Notes under the pieces: generated by a model
The model's database searches: none
The model's input: the letters and a program-made list of their open reading frames with translations, nothing else
What the model was told of the DNA's origin: nothing
Translations under genes and position numbers: made by a program
Part shown: positions 33,973 to 46,740 of the stretch, piece by piece
Layout of the letters: each line of letters starts with the position of its first letter
How positions within the stretch are numbered: position 1 is the stretch's first letter
NCBI GenBank assembly: GCA_028641055.1
Contig: CM054057.1
Location: forward strand, 326,498,941 to 326,562,940
Length of the DNA: 64,000 bases
Direction: 5' to 3'
Source of the DNA: Alopecurus myosuroides
Taxonomy: Eukaryota > Streptophyta > Magnoliopsida > Poales > Poaceae

Positions 33973-36900
33973 TGTGACGCCCCGAGATCGGGCACTATGC
34001 AGATTTTCAGCATTCCCGCCAAAATCCACATAATAACCGATTCCAGGTTGCCACTTATGATAACATTACAACAGTTCACGAATATTCCACAATTACAACA
34101 GAAACAGATAGATACAAGATGACTCAAACGATCCAGGGTTACAACTGATACATTACAAAGATCCAAATAACAGCGGAAGAAACAACATAGCGTCCGGCTA
34201 CGGACAAGATCCAAATTGGACTAAGAGTCCTGAAGATAACCGAGAGCGTCCAATCCCTGCCTAGGCCAGGCCGGAGGGATTCCCAAGCTAACGTCGTCAG
34301 ACTTCAAACCTGTTGACTGCAATATTGAATATGCAGCCACGAAAGAGATTCGTGGGTCAGTACGGTTAAGTACTGGCAAGTGGATAAACCATACTCACAA
34401 GAATACCGGCGTAGCCAGTCATCACAAGATACATATACTTTGGGATCAACGGAAAGGAAGGGGGTTATTGCAAATAAGCGACAGCAGGCTGCACTAACCA
34501 ACTACAGAGAGATACTACAACTTTCGGCTAACAGAAAGAAGATAAGATCGAGTATTGTAACCAACTGAAAGATAAATTCAAACAAACCCATCCTGGATCT
34601 CGCCCCTTATCCAAAGAATCAATCCGAGGATAACTCACACAGTTGTATTAAAGGTGAATCAAGTTATTGTGTCATCAGCCTATTACTAGTCAAGTTATTA
34701 ATCATTGGGTGTAACATGTTTGATCATTATGTTTAAGTTGTCCTGAGTACTTGTTAGCCAGTACTTTCACCAAGTAATCCATAACCGCGGAAAACACGGC
34801 TTCTCGAGAAGATTATCCCTGCAGGGTTGCACCAGTTTGGCCGTACACGCATGAATAACCCGCCAGATGGAAAGACCCTTCCACCAAGCGGGGCACTCAA
34901 CACAACTCAACTCTTCTTCGCATCAAGCCCAAAGCACCACGTGCTGTGCGTGCGCGGCTAATCGAGCCCCACGAAGAAAAGGGGACCCTCATAGCACTGG
35001 AAGACCACGCCGCCCTAAATGCCGACTACAAAAGTTCCACCCGGGATCCAAGGGCTCGCAAGATCATGCATGCAGCAAATGGAAAGCCCGAACTACGTGT
35101 GGCGATTTGGACGAGATGCGAATCGAATCAAATTGAGGGGGGCGCCCATACTCGCTTCCCACATGCGGTTAGTGCGCTCATCATGGATCAGTAGACAAGA
35201 CCCTTTTCCTATTAGGGTCGACACTAGCAGGCCTCAAAACCACAAAGGGCCTCCTGCCGGTGCCTTATCATCAAATTATTATTTAACAATAACATTAGCA
35301 TGATTGATTGATTACACATCGAGCCCCCAGAACATAATAGGAATGGTAACAGAAAGTAACGGGTAACAGACTCGAGCAAAACAACCTAAGCATGCTAGTA
35401 AGACACTGGCTCAACCAAATGGGTTGTAGGAAGGGAGATGAGGCATTATCAGGTTTAAAGGATTCATGTGATAGGTTCGTAACAGAAACAACTACTACTA
35501 AGGCTAGCAGAAAAGAACAACGGAAAGTATCGGTAACAAGTGATGAAAGGCAGCCATTTGGCAGCAAGTGAGTATACGTGCCTGAGATCCCGCAAGGTAG
35601 CAGAACTTGTCGTTGCTCACATCATCTCAACGTCCTATCCGGGAAGAAGCAACGAACCTCGAACAAACACCGGATGCAACAATTACTACTACGGCAAAAG
35701 ATCCAGCATGATCAAGATATGGATGCATGACAAGTTAAAGATGCATCAGAAAGAAACTAGTTGACAAGATAAACAGATTTAAATGGACCCCTATGCAATT
35801 TGAGTTGCACATGAAAAGGCCCATGAATTATGGTTAGATTATTTGTTTTCCAACTAATCAACAGATGAAGGTGGATTAGCATGATGCATGGATGAGAAAA
35901 ACAGCAAAATAACAACAATAGAACCAATTGGAAATAAGGTTTACCAATTTTAGAAATTTATTTATTAAGTCAGAAAATTTTGGTTCCTTAAGGGTGTCAC
36001 ACAAACAATTGTTGTTTTCAGCAATTTAAAGTGTTCAAAACAAATAATAAAGTTTATATTTGAAAAGTACATCAAATTTTAGTTGGATTACATGTTTCAA
36101 ATATTGAAATTGGAATTAGGATAATTTAATTATGAATTAAACAATATTTAACAGGTTTTAATTGAATTTAAAACAAGTTTGAATATTGTTTGAATTTTAT
36201 TTGTTCAAAACATAAATTCAAATTCAAAATTGAAAAGTTCACACTTTGATGGTTTGAAAACATATTTTGCCTGTTCAAAATTATTTTATTTTGAGCAAGT
36301 TATGATTTTATCAAATTTAAATGAATTAAACAAGTATTAAATTATTTAGGCAATTTAAATCATTCAAACCATGAAACAAAATTTATATTTGAAAAGGTTA
36401 TTCAAAATGGTATGGAAAACGTATTTTATTTGCCTTATTTGGAAATAGTATGAATTATTTATGAATTGTTGCAAATTACAATTGAATAATTTTAATTCAA
36501 ATTTGAATTGCATTTTGAAAATTCAAAACAGAAAACAAATTGCATATTTGAAAAGAGCATTCAATTTTGATTGGTGTACATATTTTATTTTTTGAATTTG
36601 GAGTTTAAATGGATTTATTAGATGCATTTGAATGGCAGGGACCAATCTGTGATTTGTTAGGGGTCTAGAGGTGAAGGAAACAGGGGGCAGGGGCCTCTCT
36701 GTGAGACAGCGCCCAAAAAAACGGAGCGCACCCAGGCAGAGCGACCCTGGGCCGCTGCCAAGCGGGCCCAGGCCACGCTGGCGCATGCACGGCGCGGGTG
36801 GAGCCACGTAGGCCACCGCAGTGCATGGCACGTGGGCCTGCCCCTTGCGCGCGGAAGGAATTGCAAAAAGGGGGGAAGTTGCGCCCGCGGGATTCGACCC

Positions 36901-38449
36901 CGGGACGCGTTGCTCGCGCGGAACGGAACGATACCAGTGGGATGCTCGTGTGTTTGTGTTCAGGGTACAGCTGCAATCTTTTTCAGGTAAAAACCACGGC
37001 TTGGTGCCAAACTGTCGAAACTGCAACTGTTAGCAGGCACGGACAGAGGTGTCGCCGGTGATCGCCACGGCTCGACGGGAGTGTGCGAGCGCTTGCGGGT
37101 GGGGGCGTGCCACGGGGTGCAGATGGTGTGGGTGGGCGTGTGTAGGCGGACAGAGAGAGATCGTAAGGAGGAAAGGAGGCGGAGCGCACCTGCTGCTCGT
37201 TGTCGCCGTTCAGTCGTCGAGGCAGAAACGGAGGGAGTTGCCGGCGACGGCGCGGGCTCCGTGGTGACTCCCGGCAAGCGGCGAGGGCACGAGGAGCCTC
37301 CGGGGACCGCCCCGGCTCCATTCCCGGCGGCGGATCCTCCTCGAGGTGACCAGGGCAGGGGGGGTGACGGGGAACAGAGGTGGTCTCGGTGGTTTCAGTC
37401 TGTCGAGCTTTCAGAGCAGAGGGAGATCGGGGGGGAAAACAAGGAGGGAAGTGGCGGCGCTAGGGTTCTAGGGTTAGCGAGGGGGGAGGCTAGGCTTGTT
37501 TTATGGTGGTGGGTGAGCTTGTACGGCAGCATCGTGGAGGGGGAGAGGGGATCGGGTGGCTCTGAAGATGGTCGTACAGAGATGACGACAGGTTGAAGAC
37601 AGCGACAGGAAGTGGGGTGGGCCAGAAAGATTTGGTGGGCTGGGGAGAAAAGAGGATGGGTTTGGGCTTGGGAAGAAAAAGGGAAAGGGTGGGCTTGCCT
37701 CTCTCCTTTGCTATTTTCCCTTTTTCCTTTTTTTTGTAATGAAAAGAAAGAGAGAGAGATGAATAGAAAAGGTTTGGGGCTTAATCTTTTATAATTATTT
37801 GTGATACTTTTCAAAAACAGGAACTTAAGCAATGTCAACATATTTTTCACAAGATTGAAATTCTAATTGATTTAAAGTTGTTTAGTTAAAATTGTCAAAT
37901 AGGGTGTGAGGGTGTTTAGTTGATAGTTAAAGTTTATTAATTTGCAAAACAATAATTAGAAGCAAGTTTGGTTATTGATTTCAAGATTGGTAATATTAGT
38001 TTGATTTTCAAGTGGTTAGGTGAATTTCAGATAATGTTTTGATTTGGGAATTTTGGAAATAACAAATTTTATTTAATAAGCAACAAGCAATGATACAAAC
38101 ATTATTGAAATTAGTTTGTTTGCCAAATTTTAATCTTTAAACCCATATTTAAATATGATGAGTTGGATTGATTTGATTTGGAGTTTTGAATTTGCCATTA
38201 GGGTTTTAATAACAGGGAATATTTTATTAACAAGCAATTTGATTAGAACAACTCCAAACTTTTGAAAAACAAATGAGTGGTTTAGTTTGCCATTTTGAAA
38301 TTGGAAATTTGAACATGTGGGAAAGTTTTAATTGTGTTTGAATTTTGAGTTGTTTTGAAAAACAGAATGCAATGCTCATGTGATGCATATGATGCAAGCA
38401 AAAAAGAAAACAAACAATTTCCTATTAGGGTAACACCCCAGGTGTTACA
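33973..38449 (-). mobile_element. Solo LTR D, distant Tekay relative (4,477 bp)
   Basis: On the minus strand it begins TGTAACACC and ends GGGGCGTCACA, with a perfect GCATG duplication at 33968-33972 and 38450-38454. It shares with the Tekay LTR, in reverse, the palindrome cluster (34785-34826), the GGGCGAGATCC block near 34600 and the tRNA-like segment. It is AT-rich except for a GC-rich leader at about 36660-37690. No internal domain or real ORF is seen. Confidence 0.9.
36890..36940 (-). other. tRNA-like A-box/B-box segment in solo LTR D
   Basis: On the minus strand, CCACTGGTATCG (36940-36929) is A-box-like and GGTCGAATCC (36899-36890) is B-box-like, 41 bases apart, next to the GC-rich leader as in the other long LTRs. 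Confidence 0.45.
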
Positions 38450-38454
38450 GCATG

Positions 38455-38628
38455 CTGACATATAGCAGGAGAAATCCCCCTCAAATCGTCAAGAGTATAA
38501 GCAATAGCACCTATGTGTTTCCTCAGTATTCCCAATAATCTCTCCTCTTCTTTACCAGAAAGTTTAGAACTAATAATAACAGGATATAATTTCTTATCAT
38601 CAATATGAGCATATTTAAGATTGTCAGG
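38455..38628 (-). pseudogene. pol: Athila B pol: start of reverse transcriptase
   Basis: Encodes DNLKYAHIDDKKLYPVIIS and a stretch ending near DLRGISPAICQHA, the usual entry into Athila RT. It is cut upstream by the Athila C LTR at 38629 and downstream by solo LTR D. With one copy of GCATG removed it continues into 33972. Confidence 0.85.
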
Positions 38629-39181
38629 TGATGACTCCCAAGTGCAGGAGATCAATTGTAGTACCTTTCGATAAGTATTTGAGTGTCGAACCCACGAGGA
38701 GCTGAAGGTAAGCTATCTATTCTCTAAAGCCCTATAACCCTCTTATATGGCTGTTTATGCAAAGCAATAAGTTTGACTAAAAGGAACTAACTAATTAAAA
38801 GCAAGTGACGTGGAGTGTGGTTTGTCTAGTAACTAGTGAAGCAAGTTTAAAATGCAAGTTTCTAAGCAAGTTTGACAAGTAGCAAGCAGCAAATATCTCA
38901 AGTATCTCAAGGGAGCAAGTGTTCTAGAAATAGGTGTTTCGTTCGTGTGGTTGTCACAATTAGTGAAGCACATGTTTTAGTCTTAGTTGTTTCTTCTAGG
39001 AAGGAGCCATGAATAGGTATAGTCAAGTAAATGATCTACAACCCCTTATGATGGATCATGTGGCCAAGTAAATGACTGCACAAGATTGATTAAGACATAA
39101 AGTACCACCATAGCCTTACGTTCTAAGGTCCCCTATATATATCCCCCAATAACTTAACTTTGTGGCTCGTTCTCAGGTTAC
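38629..39181 (-). repeat. Athila C LTR, 3' portion
   Basis: On the minus strand it ends CACTTGGGAGTCATCA, like the Athila A LTR end, and adjoins Athila B RT directly without a primer site, so it is a 3' or solo LTR. TCAGG at 38624-38628 is the visible half of a target duplication. TAT3 interrupts it at 39182, and the rest lies beyond the window. It has no ORF. Confidence 0.7.
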
Positions 39182-39348
39182 TGTCGTGGGATAATCACGG
39201 CAGACGTTACCGGGGGTAACTTATCTTGGGGCAAATCGACTCTGGTGTTTGGGAGATGGTTTAGCTCAAGGGAAACCATGGTGATATGCGATCCGGTAGC
39301 CGGCAATCAAGTCGCCGAGTCTACGATCTGAATATACTATCTCGATAC
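39182..39348 (-). repeat. TAT3 3' LTR, left piece
   Basis: 167 bases starting TGTCGTGGGATAATCACGGC, the reverse complement of the TAT2 LTR end. It ends with the GATAC duplicated by the LARD insertion and continues at 60354. Confidence 0.85.
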
Positions 39349-42300
39349 TGTAACATCCCAATTTTGCTACCAAAGTGTTGTGGTGTTGAGTTCATATCAT
39401 ACATGCATGAAAACAAAAGTTTAACTCGTGTTTGAAATAATTTAAATTGCGAATTTAAATGGTTTCAGAAAATCTCACAAAAAGTACTTAAAAGGGGTTC
39501 CAAAATTTTGTTCTGAAAAGTATTTCAATTTCACCAAAGCAACACATGATTTTGTTGGAAATTTTGTGAGGTTTCCAAAAACTATTTTTGCCAATTTTTT
39601 TATCCTTGCAAAAAGGTCCTCAAAAGATAGTTTTTTTGTTCTGTTTTAAGTGGACAAGGGCCTCTCTGTAATTCTATTTTTCTCCCAGGGGGTTTTCTCG
39701 AAAAACACCCCTGTGTCGTCTTCCTCCTTTGCTAGGAGGCAAGCGAGCTGCTCGCCGACGGCACTGTGTGCCACCTCCTGCTTTTCTGCGCGGATAAGAA
39801 GGTTGAGGACGTCTGGAGGACGCCTGGATCGACTCCTCCTCGCACAATTTCCCCCACCCGCAGCTCCCTCCGTTCTCTGTTTCTTCTGCGGAAGCAAACC
39901 CTAGCCGAGGCGGCCGCCGGCGAGCGTCGTGGCATCGAGCAACCCCGTGGCCTACCGTTTGCCCCGCGAGCTCCGCACGGCCGTCCTCTACATCTTCATG
40001 GAACCACGCTTGCCGGGAGCGCTTCAATCGCCGGAATCGGCATCGTCTTTCTCGTCTCCGGCCGAGGGCCGTCGTGCTCGTTGCCGTCGAATACGCCAAC
40101 CTCCGGCCTCCTCGTCTGCCCCAACACCTTCACGGTAACCTCCCGAGCATCCTCGTGCTCCTCGTTGGTCTCCTCTCCCTCTGGTTCGCTCCGTTGTCGC
40201 GCACCGCCGCCTGCCGCCGCTCCGGTGGTCGCCGGAGCTACCACGGTGACCATTTGGCCACCATCCGCTGCCCACACGCTCGCCTTACACCCCTGCATCT
40301 CTCCCGTGCATCCAATTTGCGGAAGATTCGTCGAATTCATCGAATTCGAGCTCGGCTGTGAGAATCGACCTTCGATGACGTCACCCGTTCGTCATGGTGA
40401 CATCATAAAACGTTTTTCTTTTTTTTCTGAGAGATGAATAGTAAGTTGACACGTGGGCCCTCTACTGTTTAGATATTCCAGAAAATGAAATTACATTGAA
40501 TAATTAATAACTTTTGATTTATAATTCAGAAAAATATAATTAAGGTATAGAAATGTTCAGAAAAATAAACCCTTTCCAAATATGTCTTTTTCATATATGT
40601 TTGACAAAGTTGAAAATTGAACATTATTTGAATTTGTTTAATTCATTTAAAATAGAAAAATAAGTTTTTATTCAAGAAAATTAGAAAATTAAAAGTTATA
40701 TACCATTTTGCTCAAAATGACATTTGCAACCTATTTATGATGTTTTAAAACCCATTTGAGCAATAAAAATTGTACTCACTTTCAGAATCGCCCGAAACCC
40801 CCTCCGGGGCCTATTTCGGGCTAGTTTCAGTAAAAATGCTTAATTGCCATATTAACCCTAGCAACCCAAAGAACATGTTTAGGGCTTCTTTCAGTGCATT
40901 AACTTGCTCATGCATACATATTGCGCATTGCATCGATGCCATGTTTGATTGTTGTTTCTCTTCCGGTGTTTTGCTTCTGATCGGTAGAACGCGACCCCGA
41001 AGAGAAGATCGACAACGCCATGACGAATACTTGATCCTAACCGACAAGTCAAGCACTTATTCCTGAAGACTTTCTATGGTTTTATTGAAGCAAGGCAAGC
41101 ATAACCTCTTATCTACCCATATATGATTTCGAAAGACTTTTCATTCTCGTACAAATGCATTCGGTTCCAATGTATCTTGAGTCAATAGATAGAGTTATCC
41201 TATTTATTTGCATAACCCAGATATCATGATCCAATGCTCCTAGCAGACATAGGATTTGTTTGTGTGTATCGCCAGAGCCTCAAATATGCCATGCTTAGTC
41301 ATACATGTCTGATGATCTCTGCTCCATCCGGTTGATGAATCAGAGTTGCGAATGAATCTAGTATGGTAGGATGTTGTGGAATTTAAGAGTATTTGATTAA
41401 CATGAATTAAAGGTGTGGATGACGAGACCACAGAGGGTCTGTGGTGGTTGTCTCGTTCATGCCCTAGGAGCGAGTTCTCGTTTTCGAGCCAAGACTGAGC
41501 GTGCATCCACACGAGGGATTGGATTCCCCTCGGTCTCAACTTGCCTAGTTTGTTCCATGAGTTGCCTAGTTCGGGCTTTCCATTTGGATTTGCGGGGATG
41601 TTAAAAACGTTTGGAAAACTAGGACGTGGCGGTGCAACAGCCTGTGGCGAGACAGTAGTTGAAGCACCGCTCACAACGATAGAGACCCGGCAGGAGATGG
41701 CCACTCCCTATTGGCGGTCCATCTCTACTCGGAGCGACTCATGGAATAGGCGAAGCAAGGGAAAGGTCGTGGTCAACCTCCATCTGCCGGCACTTCCCGG
41801 AATAGTGCTAATGTACTGGCATTAAGAGTTGGTTGGTACGTGTGGTTAAAGTTGTACACCCCTGCAGGGTTAAATCTTTTCGAAAAGTCGTGTCCGCGGT
41901 TAAGGACGACTTGGTGACGGATTCTGTGATCATAGATAACTTAAACGGAATGATTAAAACTTGCTGATAATGAATGAAGGATGCCTCCTCGGAGATGCCG
42001 AGAGGGGTTACCTTGTAGCATGAGTTACCGGAACAACTTGAGGAGGTGATCTTTGAAGCACGAGGTGCTGATATGAGTTGGTGGATTAAAAAGATGATGA
42101 TATCAGTAGTTGAGTAGCTTTCTCATCTGTTTTCAAAATACTTCATGAGACGTGCTATTCCTCCCTCAACTTGGAAAACAAAGATGGCTTTACGCAAAAT
42201 AACCTTCATAACTCTTTCTAAAAGAAGCAGATATATAATAGGTTAACTAAGTCTTGTTGAGTACCTCCCGTACTCATGTTTGCTTCAACTTGGTTCAGGT

Positions 42301-42976
42301 GGAGTTCCTCAGTTCGGTGGTGTTTCAACATGGACATCGACGAGTAGTTTGGTGTTCCCAGGTAGCAGCCTGGAATCTATGGGCTGGGACGTCGCCTTAT
42401 GTTGCGGCCTCTTAGGCCTTTTTGGTTCTTGTTGATTAGCAACATAATTTGCTTTCCGTTGTCTGATGTAATGTTGGGTCGTGTGACCTCTGCTTATAAG
42501 CTATACTCTAGTAACACCTATTTAATTCAACTTCATGTCTAGAGTGTTGCTTTGATTGGTTGTTGGTTTCGAGCTCATTGTTATACAGTTTTGGCTATGC
42601 CTGCACAGTTGTCGCAGTCGAGGGGTTGTGGAGCCGATGATCCATGTCCGAGCCCGCATGTCGATGTGATCGGCCTGGGGCGAGGTAACCCAGTAACCCT
42701 CGATTGTTGTTGCACTTTCTGGACACATAGCAGCTCTGTATAACTTTGGTCCCGTTCCATCAGTTTCATCCGACTCGTGGATGCTTGGGTATGCATAATT
42801 GGTTATGACTAGCATGGATACAAGGAGTAGTAGACCGGGGATCCGGACTACGTGCCGATGAATCCGGTCTGCCTGCCGTTGTTTGTTGCGGCTGGGGCTG
42901 GTAACCCTAAAGCCCTTGTGAGTCCATGGCTAGGAGCACATAACAGTATGTATATCTCTGGGTCCGGGGTCTGACA
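39349..42976 (+). repeat. LARD-like 5' LTR (3,628 bp)
   Basis: Starts TGTAACATCCCAATTTTG and ends GGGGTCTGACA. It has an AT-rich start, a GC-rich leader (about 39700-40360), AT-rich sequence, the palindrome cluster in variant form (41860-41899) and a GGCCTCTTAGGCC block (about 42405). Long ORFs on both strands in the leader are composition effects; the same ORFs recur in the 3' LTR. Confidence 0.9.
41860..41899 (+). other. Palindrome cluster in the LARD 5' LTR (variant)
   Basis: CCCTGCAGGG, CTTTTCGAAAAG (41876-41887) and CCGCGG. The middle palindrome differs from the Tekay form at two positions that pair with each other. The 3' LTR copy is at 59231-59270. Confidence 0.8.
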
Positions 42977-42980
42977 GAAG

Positions 42981-42992
42981 TGGTATCAGAGC
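42981..42992 (+). other. LARD primer-binding site
   Basis: TGGTATCAGAGC, an exact match to the initiator-Met tRNA type, four bases after the LTR. Confidence 0.92.
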
Positions 42993-45900
42993 AGGACTGC
43001 CTGTAGGAAAACCTTATTGCTTGGTCGATGTCGAGTCTAGAGTTTGTGAAAACTACTTTGAAACTTCAAATGGTTGTGAAAAAGCTTCTTAGGATTCTTT
43101 TTACTCCGTATCTGGTATCGCTCTAACTCTGGGTCTCCTTACCTGTTTCGAATTGAAAAGGTTTTGTTATCTCTTCTAGTCATTCAAAACCTAGGTGCCT
43201 TTTGTGGCAAGGACGTCTTTACCCAAGTTGACCTAGTGTTAAAGTTTATAGAGTCGTGTGTGTTCCGTGTACTGTTATCTCTCGACTCAAACTGGGAGAT
43301 TTCCTTTCCATCCTAATCTCTCAGAGTTGTCCAGATTCCACATTCCTACATGTTTCAAAGTTCTAAATCCTGAGCCTCGAGATTTCTTTCTCATCTCGAA
43401 TGTATCCGTTATCCTCTGCTCAAAGTTTTTCCGGAGCTACGTATGTCTTCTTGGAAAGATACTCCGTGATTGCTACTCATAGTGCCCTTCAAGGCACTCA
43501 GATAGCAGTTGCTCATTTGTTTCGGTTTTTAACCTTGGACTTGAACCGAAGGTCCCGGAATGTGCTGAATTGCGGTGAGTTGAGTCATGTGGTTTTATAA
43601 CCATGTGATGCTCACGCTATCAATACAAGATGCTGACCTTTAACCCAAGTTCCGTCCCTTTGGATCCTGAGGAATCTGTTTTACCTCAGGGTGGCTAGGT
43701 AATCTCAGCTCCAATAGTCATAGGTTTTCTCTAGGAACCAAAAGGGATCACAACAAGAGTGTTCTTTATGGTTCCCATATCCTTGTTCTTTACTCGGCTA
43801 TACCTCTCCTTTTGCATGGGTTTTACAAATGAGTATGACCTTGTGCATCATCTTGATCTTAGGATCTCCTCCGAGCATGATTCCCCCTTTAGTTGCTCTC
43901 AAATTCCCATCCGTAGTTCTGGACATCAAGTTGCATATGCGTGCCAGAAATACCCATGCATAGCTCTTGTTTCCCTTCAGAACATTTCACCTTGGAATGT
44001 CAGGAGAAACAAACTCCAGTACCTCGTTCATCTTACGAACCAGGTCAAAGTTTTGTAATTCTCAGATTAAAGAAGTTTCATTAGCTTCTAATCTGTTCTA
44101 CCTTCGAGAATCACACTCTTTTATATCACGAGGCTGTGTTAAGTTTCATGGCCTTAATGATGAAGTGATGCTCTCACACATCTTCACCCCGCCTTCCTCC
44201 AAGCTTGAATGCTTGAGATGGATTGGTCTGTTCATCGACATGTGTATCAGCTATTCCTAGCAATTCTTATTGCTTTGAAAATCTAAGAAAACATGTGTAT
44301 CCTTCTTAGCACTATTGGTCACCCGGTTCCTATCTAAAGTTGACCGTGTTACCAAATACATTCATTTCGGTGCACATCCTCGGTCAGAGAGTTAGGTTCA
44401 TGCCAAAGCTCTCCAGACCATATCAGTTGCTTTGACAAGCAAGTTTCTTTTTCGAACTCCAAGACCTATCGGTAGGTTGTGATATTCTGGTTGTCCTTCT
44501 AGAAGTATCACCAGGTGGTTACCTGACCGTGATGTCTAAATGAGGGGTAGTTTGAACCACTCCTTTCTCCAAGGAACCCTGCTGGATATCGTGGACTAGT
44601 TGGTTGAGCTTAAACAACAACTTGGAGAGTTGAAAGGCAAAAGCTCCGCCAACTTGTTCCTTTGATAAGGGATATCTAGTTTTCCTCGTGTTGAAGCAGG
44701 ATAGTATCTCCTTTGCGGAAACGCTGTCATTCTACCTTGATTTGATTTGGGCTATCGTCAAATTGAGAAAAGATCCAAGGACTATCTTTATGGTGTTTTG
44801 CCGAGTACACCTTTATGTCCTTTGGTCTGACCAATACCTTGCCTCGTTCATGTATCATATGAACCCCTCCTCTTGGAGTGTTATGATCAGGGTATTGTCG
44901 AGCCCATCGATGACATCTCTATTTTCTCCAAGTTGCAAGAGGTTCATGTTGAACACTTGGCACTAATGTTGGAAACTTTTGAGAACCATCTTTGTGTTAT
45001 CACGAAGTTGTGCTCTCGATGTTCGAAGTGACTTACTCCGGTCCATGTGCTCCTGGTGAATGTTGTCGCCGTGGATCCGAGTAGAGTTTTCTTGTTCCTT
45101 CGGGAATAATCCCAAGTCGGTCATGCATGTGTGGACTATTCTTAAGATGGTTGGTTGTTACCTCCGTCTACTGTAAGAAGTTTCCATCCACATTAAGCCA
45201 CTGACTGATCTTTCGTAAAAGAGAAGAAGTCCAAAAACTTCGTTATCTTTGTACCGTTTTCCCATCAAGGACTCCGATGTGTTTTGTCGAAAGTAGTTCA
45301 TGTAGGTACAACCGTCTTTCATAAGTTGCTAATACATGAGTTCCGCAACCTCGCTCATCCTTTCTGAGCTTGACATCATAGTCCATATCTTGAGAATCTA
45401 GCTTATGTATCTCGGTTGTAACCGGTGTAACCTCCATGATCAAATGTGCTGAATTTGAATCATCCTCCCACTAACTAGAGCTGAATCTCAAGCAGCAACG
45501 ATGGTTGGTGTTTCCTCAAGGGTATTGAATTAAGTCCATTTGAAAATCCGGCATGGTTGATGTTGTGGTTGACACAATTAGCCGGAAGGCCTAATGTCAT
45601 ATCTCCTTGAATCCGTAAGAACAACCACTCCCCGTGAGAATTCTTGTGTGGTTCATTCTAACAAGTTTTCTCTCCCCGTCCTTCCAAACCGGAGATCTAC
45701 ATTCACTTGATTACCTGTAGAAGGCTTGCATAAGCTTGATATTGGTATCAAGAACCTCCAGGAGAACCTGGAAGTTGATTCTTCCAATGTCTCCTTGTCA
45801 ATCCTCCAAACCTTTCGTTCAGTGGAAACAAGTTCATCATGAGAATCATCTCGTGGTGTTCTGTAACCGCCATCGATCAGTTTCCTTCTCAAGTCGTTGG

Positions 45901-46707
45901 TACTTGAAGTTCTGTTCATCTGACACATTGTGTGAATTTGTCAGTTACCTCAGCCATGGGATCTTAACCATGTGGTAAATGTGTTATTACGTCAAATCCA
46001 CAATAGGAAAAAGATTCCTTATTCCTTCCGGTGTTTCAATCCTCGTTGGTTACCTATCCTTACGGTGTGACCAAGAATTCCCCTTCACTACGGTGTTTCA
46101 ACATCTTTCGGTTACTCATCTTCTGCCATGAAGTAACATCCCGATCTTTCACAAAGATTTCGACAAAGTTTTGACGGAGTGAAAGTTCTGTTATCCTTCG
46201 TGTCCACTCCGAAGAATAAACATGATCTTGTATCAAATTTCTCTCCGACACACGATTACAGTGTTTTCTCGTGTTCTCCCTCGTATGTGGATATTATGTC
46301 GTGGTATCCAAGACCATCCTTTTCATTCTGGTTTTCTGTTTGAAGAAACCTCGACGTCACAAGTTATCCATCCTTTCTTTTACAAAAGGATTTAAAGTCT
46401 TGTGCAAAGCTCATATTCTAAATCCTTTCAAGAACCATCGTCCACAAACTTGAAACCATCTTCTACTCACTCCGTTACCTTGATGTGTTTCATGCATGAT
46501 AACTCAGCAGTTCTTTGCGAACATTCTTGTCATGAGTTGTCCATGAGATACTCGATCTTCGTAAAGATCATTTCCTAAGAGTTTCCCTCTTACCTACGGT
46601 GTGTCAGTGCAACACTTCAAGATGTTACGGATCAACCTCTTCAAGAAGAAAACCGTAAGGTTCGAGAAGATCATTCAGACCGGTGTTCCTTCTTTCTTCT
46701 CCTTCGA
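42993..46707 (+). pseudogene. LARD interior: decayed gag-pol relic, no usable ORF
   Basis: No ORF exceeds about 100 codons in a plausible frame. Nucleotide similarity to Tekay pol remains: TATGTCCTTTGGTCTGACCA near 44813 corresponds to the MSFGLTN motif of reverse transcriptase, and a short frame near 44895-44935 reads IVEPIDDISIFSK, a relic of the catalytic YxDD region (the IDD codons are at about 44906-44914). Sequence near 45020-45080 recalls the region after the RT active site. Stops and shifts are everywhere. The first part (42993-44600) shows nothing I recognise. Confidence 0.7.
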
Positions 46708-46726
46708 GAATCTCGGGACGAGATTC
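46708..46726 (+). other. Perfect hairpin before the LARD polypurine tract
   Basis: GAATCTCG, loop GGA, CGAGATTC: an 8-base perfect stem, kept although the gene upstream has decayed. The Tekay element has the same hairpin at 25234-25252. Confidence 0.6.
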
Positions 46727-46728
46727 TT

Positions 46729-46740
46729 GTAAGGGGGGTA
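46729..46740 (+). other. LARD polypurine tract
   Basis: TAAGGGGGGTAG four bases before the 3' LTR at 46745. Confidence 0.75.

Larger units (their letters stand above)
31655..38628 (-). mobile_element. Athila B: pol fragment, the oldest layer in the window
   Basis: Minus-strand Athila pol in two pieces, 38628-38450 and 33972-31655, separated by solo LTR D. Its 5' part lies beyond the Athila C insertion at 38629 and its 3' part beyond Athila A, so LTRs, gag and protease are not visible. It carries what Athila A lacks: RT, RNase H and integrase. Confidence 0.88.

Noticed and set aside
34304..38400. ORFs in solo LTR D, for example 37081-37596
   Set aside because: They lie in the GC-rich leader on the strand opposite to the LTR, with low-complexity composition.
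39766..40437. 223-codon plus-strand ORF in the LARD 5' LTR, repeated at 47162-47833 in the 3' LTR
   Set aside because: It starts at GTG, lies in the GC-rich leader with open frames on both strands, and has Pro/Ser/Arg-biased composition. The second copy is simply the partner LTR.
41240..41704. 154-codon minus-strand ORF in the LARD LTR, repeated at 58611-59075
   Set aside because: Identical because the LTRs are identical; no recognisable features and antisense to a transcribed LTR.
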